A stretch of DNA of 64,000 nt. Source: Gautieria morchelliformis. Its lineage: Eukaryota > Basidiomycota > Agaricomycetes > Gomphales > Gomphaceae. Of the stretch, positions 34,890-45,681 are shown piece by piece (the stretch's first letter is position 1; every line of letters begins with the position of its first letter). A program made the position numbers and the translations under genes. The notes under the pieces are model-generated. The model was not told the DNA's origin. It was given only the letters and a program-made list of their open reading frames with translations, and did not search any database. The stretch spans positions 124,001-188,000 of the forward strand of contig WHVA01000076.1 in assembly GCA_015179125.1 (NCBI GenBank), written 5' to 3'.

Positions 34890-36631
34890 ATGTCGCTCAA
34901 CGAGCACCACAGAATGGAGCAACATCGAGGATCACCGCACAAGAGGCGCGTGACTCCACTCCCGAAGCTGCAGCTTTCCGTGCTCTTGTACCTGCTGCTG
35001 GCCGAGCCTATAACATCGACGGTCATCCTGCCGTTCATTGTCCAGGTGTGTACCAGCGATAAACCATGTTTCGCGAGTAGCAGCATAACATCAATTTCAA
35101 AGCTTGTGGAAGAGACCGGTATTACTGGTGGAGATGTGTCCAAAGTAGGCTATTATGCAGGTCTCGTGGTATGTATCGTCCAGGATTTAGGCCCCACCCA
35201 ACACTATTAAGGCTCCAATCCTACAGGAATCTATATTCTTTTTCATAGAAGCTCTCATGATCCTGCAATGGGGTCGACTTTCAGACCGAATTGGTCGTAG
35301 ACCCATACTGCTCACGGGCTTGTTTGGTCTAGGCATTTCTATGCTATGCTTCGGACTGTCACGGACATTCTGGTCTGTTGTCGCGAGTCGAGCACTCGCT
35401 GGTGCTCTGAACGGTAACGCAGGCGTGATCAAGTGTATGTTAAGCGAGATCACAGACGATACCAACCTGGATAGAGGCCTTTCATTTATACCTATTGTTT
35501 GGTCCGTTGGCAACACACTAGGGTCAGTGTCGCCGCTAGATCCTACTAGGGGGAGCTGACAAGGTGGCTAGGCCATTAATCGGTGGATCACTACAACACC
35601 CCTACGAGAGGTTTGGTGCCATATTTAGATCATCAACATTCTGGCAAACATACCCTTATTTTTTGCCATGTGTGACGGCTGCGGTGTACTCGACATCCGC
35701 GTTCTTTCTCGCCTTTATTCTATTGAAGGAGGTTCGTCTCCTCATTCTTTTGTAATATGTTTTACCAAGTCTCCAGGTTGCAGACCTGTCCAGCCCTTAT
35801 CATTCGCCAGTCACAGATTCCGGGTCGAACGTCGCAATTGAGTGGAGTTGACGATATTACACCAATGGCGGTCACCGAGTGCTCCCCACTCATCCCGCCA
35901 CCTAAAATTAAACCCAAGCACGTTTCACTGCGCGATCTCCTCACCTCACGTGTTCTGGTGGTTATCCTAAATTATGCACTCCTTGCACTAGCCGACATGG
36001 CCTTCACCGTATTGCTGCCCGTTTATCTTAGTACGCCGATCTCAAATGGTGGGCTTGGCATGTCGCCTTCTCTCACCGGTGTCTGTCTTGCTGGGTTTGG
36101 GATTGTAAATGGTGTAGTATCGATCCTCCTTTTTGTACCAATCCACAGAAGGATCGGCACAAGGGCAATATTATGGAGTTGCGAAGCAGCCTTTATTGCC
36201 TGTTTCGCTTTGTTTCCTGTGATGAATAAGCTGGCGAGAGACCACGATGGCTTGTGTCTGAGTGTCTGGATCGTCTTCCTAGTCCAGCTTGCATTAGGGA
36301 CGCTGCCAAGTATGGCATTCAGTGAGTCCCAATAATTCTGTTATTCCTTTCCTCTTAAATTATGCATATGATAGGTGCCACGTTTATTTTCCTTACATCT
36401 GCCGTGCCCTCTCGCTCGGCACTAGGGGCCACGACTGGTCTTGCACAGACAGTGGCATCTACTATGCGTGCTATCGGCCCTGCGGGGGCAACTTCCTTGT
36501 TCGCCCTGTCCGTTGAACATAACCTACTTGGAGGGACCCTTGTGTATTGGGTGCTTTGCCTTGTTTCAGCGGGCGGAACGCTGGCGGCTACGAGGTTACC
36601 AGCCATGCCATGGCGTAGGCCCGGAGAATGA
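34890..36631 (+). CDS. MFS transporter, ZIFL type, copy b (490 aa)
   Basis: The tandem copy of the gene at 31,896. Exons are 34890-35045, 35103-35168, 35227-35522, 35572-35731, 35784-36321 and 36375-36631, again 1,473 nt in frame. One visible amino-acid change is near the N-terminus (NEDHRM in copy a, NEHHRM here). Other differences I noticed are mostly silent or nearly so. Both copies have the same upstream 700 bp, so both should be transcribed from identical promoters. The result is a doubled dose of one exporter, a known route to higher tolerance of a toxic compound; whether that happened here is inference. Confidence 0.9.
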
Positions 36632-36959
36632 GGGAGAAGGAGTAAAGTAGATGGCATGTCAGGTATAACAGGTGGTCTGGGTAAGGGACGGAATAGCTTC
36701 TGAGGCACTGACAAAGCTGTGGCTGCACCGTTTCTAACTTTGAGAATTGGCATGGAGAACTTATACAAAACCTGTATTCTTGTTTTCACACACCGGGCCA
36801 TTACTGTAAGGAATTATGTTTATACACATTGTTGGGGATCTTAGTACGATCATACATAAACGACCCAGTGAAAATTGACTTGAACCGCTCCATAAGTGTG
36901 TTACAACCAAGCACCATGCTACTGTAGTAGGTACAGTTTGCATGATTCTGCAAGGATTG
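36632..36959. other. spacer after MFS copy b
   Basis: Counterpart of 33,638-33,965 in unit 1. No gene is supported. The region where unit 2 departs most from unit 1, often by CpG transitions. Confidence 0.5.
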
Positions 36960-37143
36960 GAGAGATTTTGCAGGGTCGCAGGGTATATAGGTAGCATGCT
37001 GGCAGTGGGGATCCACAGCTTTTCCTCTTTGGATCCTCCTCTGCCAGGTGAGTCACATGCCATGTAGATAGTCTCTTATTCATGCTTTGGATCCTCCTCT
37101 GCCAGACCATGTGATTTCCACTGTCTTGGGAGAGTTGCCCTTA
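36960..37143 (+). repeat. family B LTR, 3' part (with intron-like segment)
   Basis: TATA-like box at 36,984, then an intron-like segment at 37,048-37,105 (starts GTGAGT, ends TGCCAG), bounded by direct repeats of CTTTGGATCCTCCTCTGCCAG type. The LTR end GCCCTTACA is split by an insertion: GCCCTTA ends at 37,143 and the remaining CA is found at 37,624-37,625. The 5' boundary of this LTR was not identified. Confidence 0.75.
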
Positions 37144-37618
37144 GGCGGATGCTTGCAACTTTTTATTACAGGTAGCTTCACCCAACTTTTTCTCATATTA
37201 TAGAAAATAAGAGGGTGAGAGTATATGGAAATTTTGTTGCAGGGAAATAAATAATTCTTCTTTTTCCGAGCAGCGGCTATGCCAATGATAAATCTGTATA
37301 TTTGGATTTCTACCAACTTCTAATATAAACCATATAGGTGTTACTATATATACCCTGTCATACATATCATATTATATATATATTCTATATACCATATGGT
37401 CCTTTTATGTATTCTAGGTGTCTATCAACAGTCTCTCACTATAATATTCTAGTATATATTTCCAACTGAGATGAACATACTCATACAGAAGCTTTATACG
37501 TATTAGTGTTGTTCTATAAATCTGATATAATAATATTCTTATATATTAGAAATAGTAGTTTTGCAATATATACTATGTAGGTTTTTATCTTGTAGTATAT
37601 AGACTTTATGAATGACCT
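37144..37618. mobile_element. unclassified AT-rich insertion element, copy 1 (475 bp)
   Basis: It splits the end of a family B LTR. The 5-bp sequence CCTTA lies on both sides (37,139-37,143 and 37,619-37,623), and removing the element plus one repeat restores the LTR end. It begins GGCGGATGCTTGCAAC and ends ATGACCT, with no terminal inverted repeat and no TG...CA ends. No open frame of note. A homologous copy is at 45,682. Confidence 0.8.
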
Positions 37619-37623
37619 CCTTA

Positions 37624-37720
37624 CAGGGTCCATCACGGAAATTGTAGACATGATTCTCCACTATGACAGACACATGGAGCACACTTCCTTCATGGTCACC
37701 AGCCTAGGGAAGCAGGACAT
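37624..37720 (+). pseudogene. Ty3/Gypsy family A protease fragment
   Basis: Reads GSITEIVDMILHYDRHMEHT...GKQDI, matching the protease region of the element at 39,155-39,250. It is cut off exactly where the next LTR starts, so it is part of an older element into which the younger one inserted. Confidence 0.8.
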
Positions 37721-37806
37721 TGTCAGGGGACACCCTGTTTTCCATTTCCAGTTCCGACACCACACCCAGTTCCGACTCCATTTCCGACTCCGGTTCCGGT
37801 TCCGAT

Positions 37807-38520
37807 TCCATCTCCACCTCCGATTCCATCTCCACCTCCGATTCCATCTCCACCTCCGATTCCATCTCCACCTCCGATTCCATCTCCACCTCCGATTCCA
37901 TCTCCACCTCCGATTCCATCTCCACCTCCGATTCCATCTCCACCTCCGATTCCATCTCCACCTCCGATTCCATCTCCACCTCCGATTCCATCTCCACCTC
38001 CGATTCCATCTCCACCTCCGATTCCATCTCCACCTCCGATTCCATCTCCACCTCCGATTCCATCTCCACCTCCGATTCCATCTCCACCTCCGATTCCATC
38101 TCCACCTCCGATTCCATCTCCACCTCCGATTCCATCTCCACCTCCGATTCCATCTCCACCTCCGATTCCATCTCCACCTCCGATTCCATCTCCACCTCCG
38201 ATTCCATCTCCACCTCCGATTCCATCTCCACCTCCGATTCCATCTCCACCTCCGATTCCATCTCCACCTCCGATTCCGATTCCATCTCCACCTCCGATTC
38301 CATCTCCACCTCCGATTCCATCTCCACCTCCGATTCCATCTCCACCTCCGATTCCATCTCCACCTCCGATTCCATCTCCACCTCCGATTCCATCTCCACC
38401 TCCGATTCCATCTCCACCTCCGATTCCATCTCCACCTCCGATTCCATCTCCACCTCCGATTCCGATTCCATCTCCACCTCCGATTCCATCTCCACCTCCG
38501 ATTCCATCTCCACCTCCGCT
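37807..38520. repeat. 18-bp minisatellite, about 39 units
   Basis: The unit is ATTCCATCTCCACCTCCG in one phase. About 39 copies run head to tail and are nearly perfect, with two extra GATTCC hexamers. Because 18 is a multiple of three and the unit has no stops, several frames on both strands stay open for about 300 codons. These are not genes. Confidence 0.97.
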
Positions 38521-38796
38521 TTTGGAAATGATTCCGCTTCTGGGAGAACTTCCACCAGTTCTGTTCGCCTTGCCAGTTCCACTCCAATTCTGACTTCCAC
38601 TCTCAGAACAGTGTCGGAAATCAAGCGACTCGCATAATAGGTGGCATCAAGGGTCGATCAAGGGTCAGGGTGGTCAGGGAGATGCAGGGTTGATGGCGGG
38701 TGCCAAGTGTTGTCCCTGGCTGCGCAGCGTAGTATAATATGGGCTCGCTGACATTGGGGGTCCTTAGACTTTTCTCTTTGGATTTCCCCTTGTCAG

Positions 38797-38859
38797 GTGA
38801 GAATCCCCTCTCTTGTATACTCTGTTCATTTATACATACTTTGGATTTCCCCTTGTCAG
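38797..38859 (+). other. intron-like GT-AG segment in the 5' LTR (63 bp)
   Basis: Begins GTGAGAATCC and ends TTGTCAG, 64 bp after the TATA-like box. The 20 bp before the donor are repeated before the acceptor. The LTR at 465-862 lacks precisely this segment. Confidence 0.6.
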
Positions 38860-38905
38860 TTGTGTGGTAGTGTGATCTCCACAACCAGCCAGGGTTGCCC
38901 TTACA

Positions 38906-41900
38906 ATCCGCCCTTGGGAGAGACGCCTCCCGAAGCGCTATGTTGTTGCTGCCACCCCTGGCCCCAAGTCACTAGTCATTAAGGTGGAGATCCAGATGAC
39001 AGATAGGGCGGAAGTCAAATCCGGACCCGCCCTTGTCGATTGCGGGGCCACTGGTCAGTTTATAGACCGGGACTATGTGGAACGGAACCGACTGACCACG
39101 CGGAAGTTGCAACGTGCAATCCCCGTGTTCAATGTGGATGGAAGCCCCAATGAGGCAGGGTCCATCACGGAGATAGTAGACACAATTCTCCGCTACGATG
39201 GGCACTCAGAACGCACTTCCTTTGCAGTCACCAGCCTGGGGAAGCAAGACATCCTCGGGTTTACCTGGCTTCAGGAGCACAACCCGGAGATCAATTGGCA
39301 GACTCGGAAGGTACTGATGAGTCGATGTCCAGCCAAGTGTCACATGTGCCGGTCGGAAGTGCGGAAGGAACACCAGGAGCAGTGGAAGACCGAACGGCTC
39401 ATACAGACATGTCGTTCTGGCCCCCATCCACTGCTTGCAGAAGAAGACTCGGAAGCGGAATTTGAACCGGGTGCCAGTTCCGATTCTGATTCTGATTCTG
39501 ATTCCCGATTCCGATTCCGATTCCGATTCTGATTCCCGATTCCGATTCCGATTCCGATTCCGATTCCGATTCCGATTCCGATTCCGATTCCGATTCCGAT
39601 TCCAACGTCATCCGACTCGGCCCGGAAGATACACTGGTGGAAGGGGAGCGCTTGCTGTACATAAACCTTCCACCGGAAGGGGAACACATCCGCGCCACCG
39701 GAAATATTTCGCAACGCCTTGCTGAAGCCTCCAAGAAGCATGATAGAGTGGAGGTGGAAATTCCGGAGTACCTGCGGGAGTTTGAGGACGTCTTTGCCAA
39801 GGAGTCGTTTGATGCCCTGCCTCCACGGAAGCTGTGGGACCATGCCATCGAGTTGGAGCCTGGGTCAAAGCCCACCAACTGCAAAGTCTACCCGCTGTCA
39901 CCCAAGGAGCAGGTAGAGCTCGATGCATTCCTTGCGGAAAACCTCCGTACAGGGAGGATCCGCCCCTCCAAGTCACCCATGGCATCTCCGGTGTTCTTCA
40001 TCAAGAAGAAGGATGGCTCGCTCAGACTTGTGCAGGATTACCGGGCCTTGAATGCGATCATGATCAAGAACCGGTACCCCATTCCACTCATTTCTGAGCT
40101 AATCACACAACTCCGCGGGGCAAAGTCCTTCCCGCTGGGGCTTCAATAATGTTCGGATCCGGGAGGGAGACGAGTGGAAGGCCGCATTCCGCACCAACCG
40201 AGGACTCTTTGAGCCACAGGTCATGTTCTTTGGCCTCACCAACAGTCCCGCCACATTCCAGACGATGATTAATGACATTTTCAGTGACATGATAGCAGAA
40301 GGGGTTGTCTGTGTCTACCTCGATGACATCCTCATCTTCACAAAAACAATGTCGGAACATTGGGAAGTCATGCGGAGAGTGCTGGAACGGCTCCGGGAAT
40401 ACAACCTGTGTCTCAAGCCAGAGAAGTGCAAATTTGAGCGGACGCGGATAGAGTATCTTGGGGTGATTGTGTCAGAAGGAAAGGTGGAAATGGACCCAGT
40501 CAAAGTTTCCGGTGTATCGGATTGGCCTGTGCCGCGGAACAAGAAAGAGGTCCAGTCCTTCATTGGGTTTGTCAATTTCTACTGGCGGTTCATCAAGGAC
40601 TTCTCCTGCCACGCTCATGCCCTCTTCAACCTCACCAAGAAGGAGGTTGGATGGCAGTGGGGAGAGCCGGAACAGGCCTCCTTTGACAAACTCAAAGAGC
40701 TGATCACTTCCGCCCCGGTCCTGACCTTTCCCAATGACTCTCGCCCTTATCGAGTCGAGGCGGATTCTTCCGACACAGCTACCGGAGCGGTCTTGTCACA
40801 GCAGTCATCGGAAGATGATGGGGGATGGCATCCGATTGCTTTCTTCTCTAAAAGCCTTAGTCCGGTCGAGCGGAACTATGAGATCCACGACAAGGAGATG
40901 CTGGCAATCATCTGAGCGCTGGAGGAGTGGCGACACTTCCTCGAGGGTGCTCTATGCCCGTTTGAGATCTGGACAGACCACAAGAACCTTGAGTATTTCT
41001 GCACATCTAAGAAGTTGAACCGACGACAAGTACGGTGGTCCCTACACCTGTCCTGGTTCGACTTCATGCTCCACCACCGCCCCGGCCGCACCATGGGCAA
41101 GCCCGATGCCCTATCACGCCGTGCGGATCATGGAAGCGGAAGTGGAGACAATGCGGATATGACACTGCTCCGCCCTAGTCTCTTTGCAATCTGCGCCATA
41201 GAGGAGTGACTGCAGTTGGGGCGGAAGCGGAAATGCTCCGGGACATCCGGAGGCAGTACCGGAATGGAGAGAAGGAGGAGTCGGTGGTGAAGGCGGTGGA
41301 GGAACTTCGGAAAGGGCACTCACGGTCTGTACGGGCAGTGGAATGGTCGGAACGTGATGGACTGCTCCACTTCAGAGGCAAGGTCTATGTTCCAGGTGGG
41401 GCGGACCTCTGCCGCCGCATCGTGTCCCAGCACCATGACACACGGGTCGCTGGGCATGCTGGCAGGTGGAAGATGCTGGAGTTAGTGGCTCGGAATTACT
41501 GGTGGCCTCAGATGTCCCGCTACATTGGACAGTATGTGAAGACATGTGACCTTTGTCTCCGAACCAAAGCGCAACGACATCCGCCTGTCGGAGAACTTGT
41601 TCCGCTCCCGATTCCCGAATCCCTCTGGGACACCATCAGTGTCGATTCATCGTTGAACTCCTGGAGTCTCATGGCTATGACGCGATAATGAACGTTGTGG
41701 ATTCGGTAAGCAAGGTGTCCCACTTCATTCCGACGCACACGACGATCACAGCCCTCAGAGCGACCCGCCTGTTCCTTGCACATGTCTGGAAGTTGCATGG
41801 GCTCCCGAAGCAAGTTGTTTCTGACCGAGGTCCGCAGTTTGTCGCGGAACTGACTCGGGAGCTCTACCGCCTGCTCGGCATAAAGCTGGCTACCACCACA

Positions 41901-42761
41901 GCGTACCATCTGCAGGGTGACGGACAGACGGAACGGGTCAATCAGGAGTTGGAGCAATATCTCCGCCTCTTTGTCAATGAGAGGCAGGATGACTGGGATG
42001 AGTTGCTTCCACTGGCGGAATTCCAATACAACAACCATGTACATTCCGCCATGCAACAGACTCCCTTCATGCTTGACTCCGGACGACACCCGGGATGGGC
42101 TTCGAACCATGCCAGGCTGAGTCCCGACTTGAGACGGTCAATGAGTTCCGAGACCGCATGGACTCCACCCTTTCGGAAGCCAAGTCGGCCCTTGCGAAGG
42201 CCAAGGATGACATGGCAAGGTACTACAACCAACGCCGGGCTCCTGCCCCGGAGTACCAAGTTGGAGACAAGGTGTATCTAGATGCAAGTGACATCCGCAC
42301 CACACGCCCTTCGCAGAAGCTTGCCCACCGCTACCTTGGGCCCTTCACAGTGATGCGGAGGGTTGGACAGAATGCATACCGCCTCCGACTTCCGATGTCC
42401 ATGTCCTGCCTCCACCCCGTCTTCAACGTGGTGAAGTTACTCCCTACGCTTGAGGACCCAATTCCAGGTCGGAAGGCTCGTCCGCCACCTCCACCGGAAA
42501 TTGTAGATGGGGAAGAGCACTATGTGGTGGAACAGATCCTGGACAGCCGGTTTGTGCGAGGACGACTCCAATTCCTCGTGAAATGGGAAGGGTATGGGTA
42601 TGAGGAGAATTTGTGGGTCCCGGAGCAAGATGTTTCCGCTCCAGACAAACTCCGTGAGTTCTATAGGACACACCCCAGTGCCCCTCGCCGAATCCGCTCG
42701 CTGGCATTTCAATCCCTCGTGTCCCATGCTTTGAGGACGCAGCACGCTAGAGGGGGGGTGA
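38906..42761 (+). pseudogene. pol: Ty3/Gypsy family A internal region (pol only; gag missing)
   Basis: The best preserved family A element. After the 5' LTR it starts in the protease part (LVDCGATGQFIDRDY, 39,035-39,080); no gag and no primer-binding site are seen. A linker with a hexamer repeat shifts the frame at 39,479-39,603. Reverse transcriptase follows from 39,637 (SPVFFIKKKDGSLRLVQDYR), with a further break near 40,149 and the catalytic box VYLDDILI at 40,310. RNase H has D and E positions (ADSSDTATGAVL) but a TGA at 40,913-40,915, CGA in the expected family sequence. The tail of RT/RNase H ends [11 protein letters not shown]. The integrase has an HHCC finger (HHDTRVAGH, CDLCLR) and a DDE core (VSDRGPQF, GQTERVNQELEQ), with frameshifts near 41,206, 41,650 and 42,095. 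A chromodomain closes it (KWEGYGYEENLWVPEQD). It cannot make its own complete polyprotein. Confidence 0.88.
39479..39603. repeat. hexamer repeat GATTCC/GATTCT inside pol
   Basis: About 20 units of a GATTCC-type hexamer lie between the protease and RT parts. In frame they encode Ser-Asp pairs. Two units with CCC instead of CC shift the frame so that Arg-Phe pairs follow and a stop is met. Confidence 0.93.
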
Positions 42762-43242
42762 TGTCAGGGGACACCCTGTTTTCCATTTCCAGTTCCGACA
42801 CCACACCCAGTTCTGCCTCCATTTCCGACTCCGCTTCCAGTTCCTATTCCATCTCCGCCTCCGCTTTCGGAAATGATTCCGCTTCTGGGAGAACTTCCAC
42901 CAGTTCTGTTCGCCTTGCCAGTTCCACTCCAATTTCCGACTTCCACTCCCGGAACAGTGTCGGAAATCAAGCGACTCGCATAATAGGTGGCATCAAGGGT
43001 CAATCAAGGGTCAGGGGGATGCAGGGTTGATGGCGGGTGCCAAGTGTTGTCCCTGGCTGCGCAGCGTAGTATAATACGGGCTCGCTGACATTGGGGGTCC
43101 TTAGACTTTTCTCTATGGATTTCCCCTTGTCAGGTGAGAATCCCCTCTCTTGTATACTCTGTTCATTTATACATACTTTGGATTTCCCCTTGTCAGTTGT
43201 GTGGTAGTGTTATCTCCACAACCAGCCAGGGTTGCCCTTACA
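42762..43242 (+). repeat. 3' LTR of gypsy family A (481 bp, unexpanded)
   Basis: Starts TGTCAGGGG and ends CCCTTACA. TATA-like box at 43,070 and intron-like segment at 43,134-43,196. The pol reading frame runs without a stop 267 bp into the LTR, to TGA at 43,028-43,030, adding a serine-rich tail. Confidence 0.9.
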
Positions 43243-44220
43243 AATATGAACCACCTTCAGCTCCTGATTCTGATTCTGATGTCATCCACCTAAGTCTGGA
43301 AGATGCACTTGCAGAAAGGGAGCATTTGCTGTATGTGAACCTTGCAATGCCTGGTGGAGGCTTCTCAGAAGTACAAGAAGGTGGAAGCAGAAATCCCAGA
43401 GTACCTGTGGGAATTCGAGCCAAGGAGTTGTTCAACACCCTTCCACCATGGAAGCTGTGGGACCATGTGTAAGGGCAACCCTTCCTAGACAGCAGAACTC
43501 ACACAGTCTGGCAGAGGAGGATCCAAAGAGGAAAAGCTAAGGACCTCTACTGCCAGCATACTACTTATATACACCATGCCCCTGATCAATGTCAGGGACA
43601 CTCACTCCACTCCTGACACACATCTGAGCCTCTGCAGTACTCGCTTAACATGTGTGACTCAGCCCAGGACCTTGGTGCTACTCCAGGATAACTGCTGAAG
43701 CCAAAAGCTTGGGACCAGCTCTGCCCTGGGGATGTACTCAGGTTGGACGTGGACCTTAGGTCAGGACTGAGGCCAAGACTGGAAATGGACTTGGAATGGG
43801 GTTTCCCTGACAATGGGTCAATCAGGAGCTGGAGCAGTGTATCTGCCTCTTTGTCAACGAGAGGCAGGATGACTGGGATAAGCTGCTTCTTCTGGTGGAA
43901 TTCCAGTACAGCAACCACGTACATTCTGCCACCTAGAAAACTCACTTCATGCTCAATTCTGGATAACACCCACAGAAGGACTTCCGGTTGCACCAGGCAG
44001 AGTCCCGGCTTGAGACAGTCAATGAGTTCTAAGACCACATGGACTTGAGTCTCAGCCCTCTCAGAAGCCAAGTCTGCACTTGAAAAGGCCAAGGACAACA
44101 TGGCATGGTACTACAACCAATGCCAAATTCTGGTGCTGGAGTACCAAGTCAGAGACAAGGTGTACTTGGACACAAGTGACATCTGCACCATGCACCCCTT
44201 GTAGAAGCTCTCAAAACCCA
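43243..44220 (+). pseudogene. older gypsy family A remnant with a short family B LTR inside
   Basis: 43,243-43,467 continues family A pol (LEDALAEREHLLYVNL; LFNTLPPWKLWDHV), later in pol than the fragment left of the young element, so the young element sits inside this one. After the LTR at 43,468-43,618 and some unassigned sequence, integrase remnants resume at 43,815-44,217 with several stops. The CpG content is very low; many family A CGs read TG or CA here. Confidence 0.75.
43468..43618 (-). repeat. short family B LTR, minus orientation (151 bp, intron-like segment absent)
   Basis: Read on the minus strand it starts TGTCAGG and ends GCCCTTACA. It is much shorter than other copies through internal loss. 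The CTTTGGATCCTCCTCTGCCAG block is present once and runs straight into ACTGTGTGAG, so the GT-AG segment is missing. No clean target-site duplication was found. Confidence 0.65.
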
Positions 44221-45681
44221 ATCCATAGGCCTGATCTTGCTCCGTTTATTCGATGGTAGTACAAATTTGGTAATTACTGAAGCTGTAGAGCTACCTATCC
44301 GTTTCCCCAATGGTCACACCCATTCTATAGACTTTTATGTCACCCCCCTTGATTCATCTGTTTCGGTAGTTCTTGGACACAACTGGCTCACCCGCTACAA
44401 TCTGTTGATGCACTGGGTACTGGGCAGTATTACATTCCGAACTACCCTCCCGGGCAGTCCTGTGGAACCCCTGCAGGCTTCGGCTCGTGCCTCCATGGCC
44501 AAGACCGAGCCAAACCCGAGCTTGGAAGCTCCCTGGGTGGCTCTCCTGAATGCGAAAGTGTTTTACTGTGCCTGCAAACTAGAGGGTTCCCGATGTTTCC
44601 AGCTAAACCTGGCGCACCCCAAATCCGAGGCTTCGGCCCATTCAGCTTCTGTGCAACCTGAACCAGTGGATCTCAAGGATGTTCCGAAGGAGTATCACGA
44701 CTTCGTGGATGTCTTTAGCAAGTCCAAAGGTGACACCTTGGCTCCCCACCGACCCTACGATCTCAAGATCACATTAGAGGATGATGCTACTCCTCCTCAA
44801 CCCCCATTATACTCACTCTCTACCTTGGAGCTTGCCACGCTCCTAGCTTTCATTGATGAGCACCTGAGCAAGTGCGCAGAACTTGACGTCAGGCTGCTCG
44901 AGAATCTAATGCCTTACTTCCCTTTGGGTTACATTCGGCCCACTCGGTCCTCCCACGGAGGCCCTATCCTCTTTGTCAAAAAGAAGAGTGGTGAACTTTG
45001 GCTCTGTCTGGATTTCCGAGCACTCAATAAGATTAGGAAGAAGGACCGCTATCCACTCCCGTTGATTACCGACTTGTTGGATGCAACCTGAAAGGCTTAG
45101 ATTTATACCAAAATTGACCTTCGGCATGCATTCCACCTCATGCAAGTCGCCCAAGGTGACGAGTGGAAAACAGCATTCTGGACCCAGTACGGTTCTTTTG
45201 AATGGCTAGTCATGCCGTTCGGCTTAACCAATGGTCCCGTGGGTTTTCAATGTTTTATGAATGATGTCTTTGGAGATATGCTTGATGTATGCGTCGTCGT
45301 GTACCTTGACGACATACTCATCTACTCCGATGACCCGGTCAAACATAGGGAACACATCCGTGAAGTATTGTGGTGTCTTTGGAAACACGGTCTCTATGCC
45401 AAACCCGATAAATGCGAATGGCACCGAGATTCTGTGGAATTCCTAGGGTATATGCTGTCTACCAACAGCTTTACCATGTCTGAAGACAAGGTCAAGACAA
45501 TCTGTGATTGGCCCGAGCCTCGGAAAGTAAAAGACATACAGTCTTTCCTCGGTTTCACCAATTTTTACCGCCGCTTCATCTATAACTATTCCGACATCAC
45601 AGTTCTCCTCACCCGGCTTACTCATAAAGGCACCCCTTGGGTGTTTACCAAAGAATGCCGAAAGTCTTTCAATTACCTCAA

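Larger units (their letters stand above)
34017..37010 (+). repeat. tandem duplication unit 2 (2,994 bp)
   Basis: A second copy of 31,023-34,016. The junction joins GTGGGG of a family B LTR to CCGTCTTACC of the MFS gene's last exon, with no long homology there. Differences from unit 1 are few and include C-to-T or G-to-A changes at CpG, notably near 36,780-36,880. Confidence 0.95.
37721..38905 (+). repeat. 5' LTR of gypsy family A, expanded to 1,185 bp
   Basis: Starts TGTCAGGGGACACC and ends GCCCTTACA like the 3' LTR at 42,762, but is 704 bp longer, almost entirely through an 18-bp minisatellite. Outside the array the two LTRs are nearly identical. It has a TATA-like box at 38,733 and the intron-like segment at 38,797-38,859. 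The 5-bp flanks of the whole element (GACAT left, AATAT right) do not match. Confidence 0.92.

Noticed and set aside
37807..38520. Possible CRISPR-like or repeat-protein array
   Set aside because: The units are contiguous with no spacers, and they lie inside an LTR.
37608..38637. Four overlapping open frames of about 305 codons on both strands
   Set aside because: They exist only because the 18-bp minisatellite has no stop in most frames. They are not separate genes.
37716..43247. Target-site duplication around the family A element
   Set aside because: The flanks GACAT and AATAT do not match, so none is claimed.
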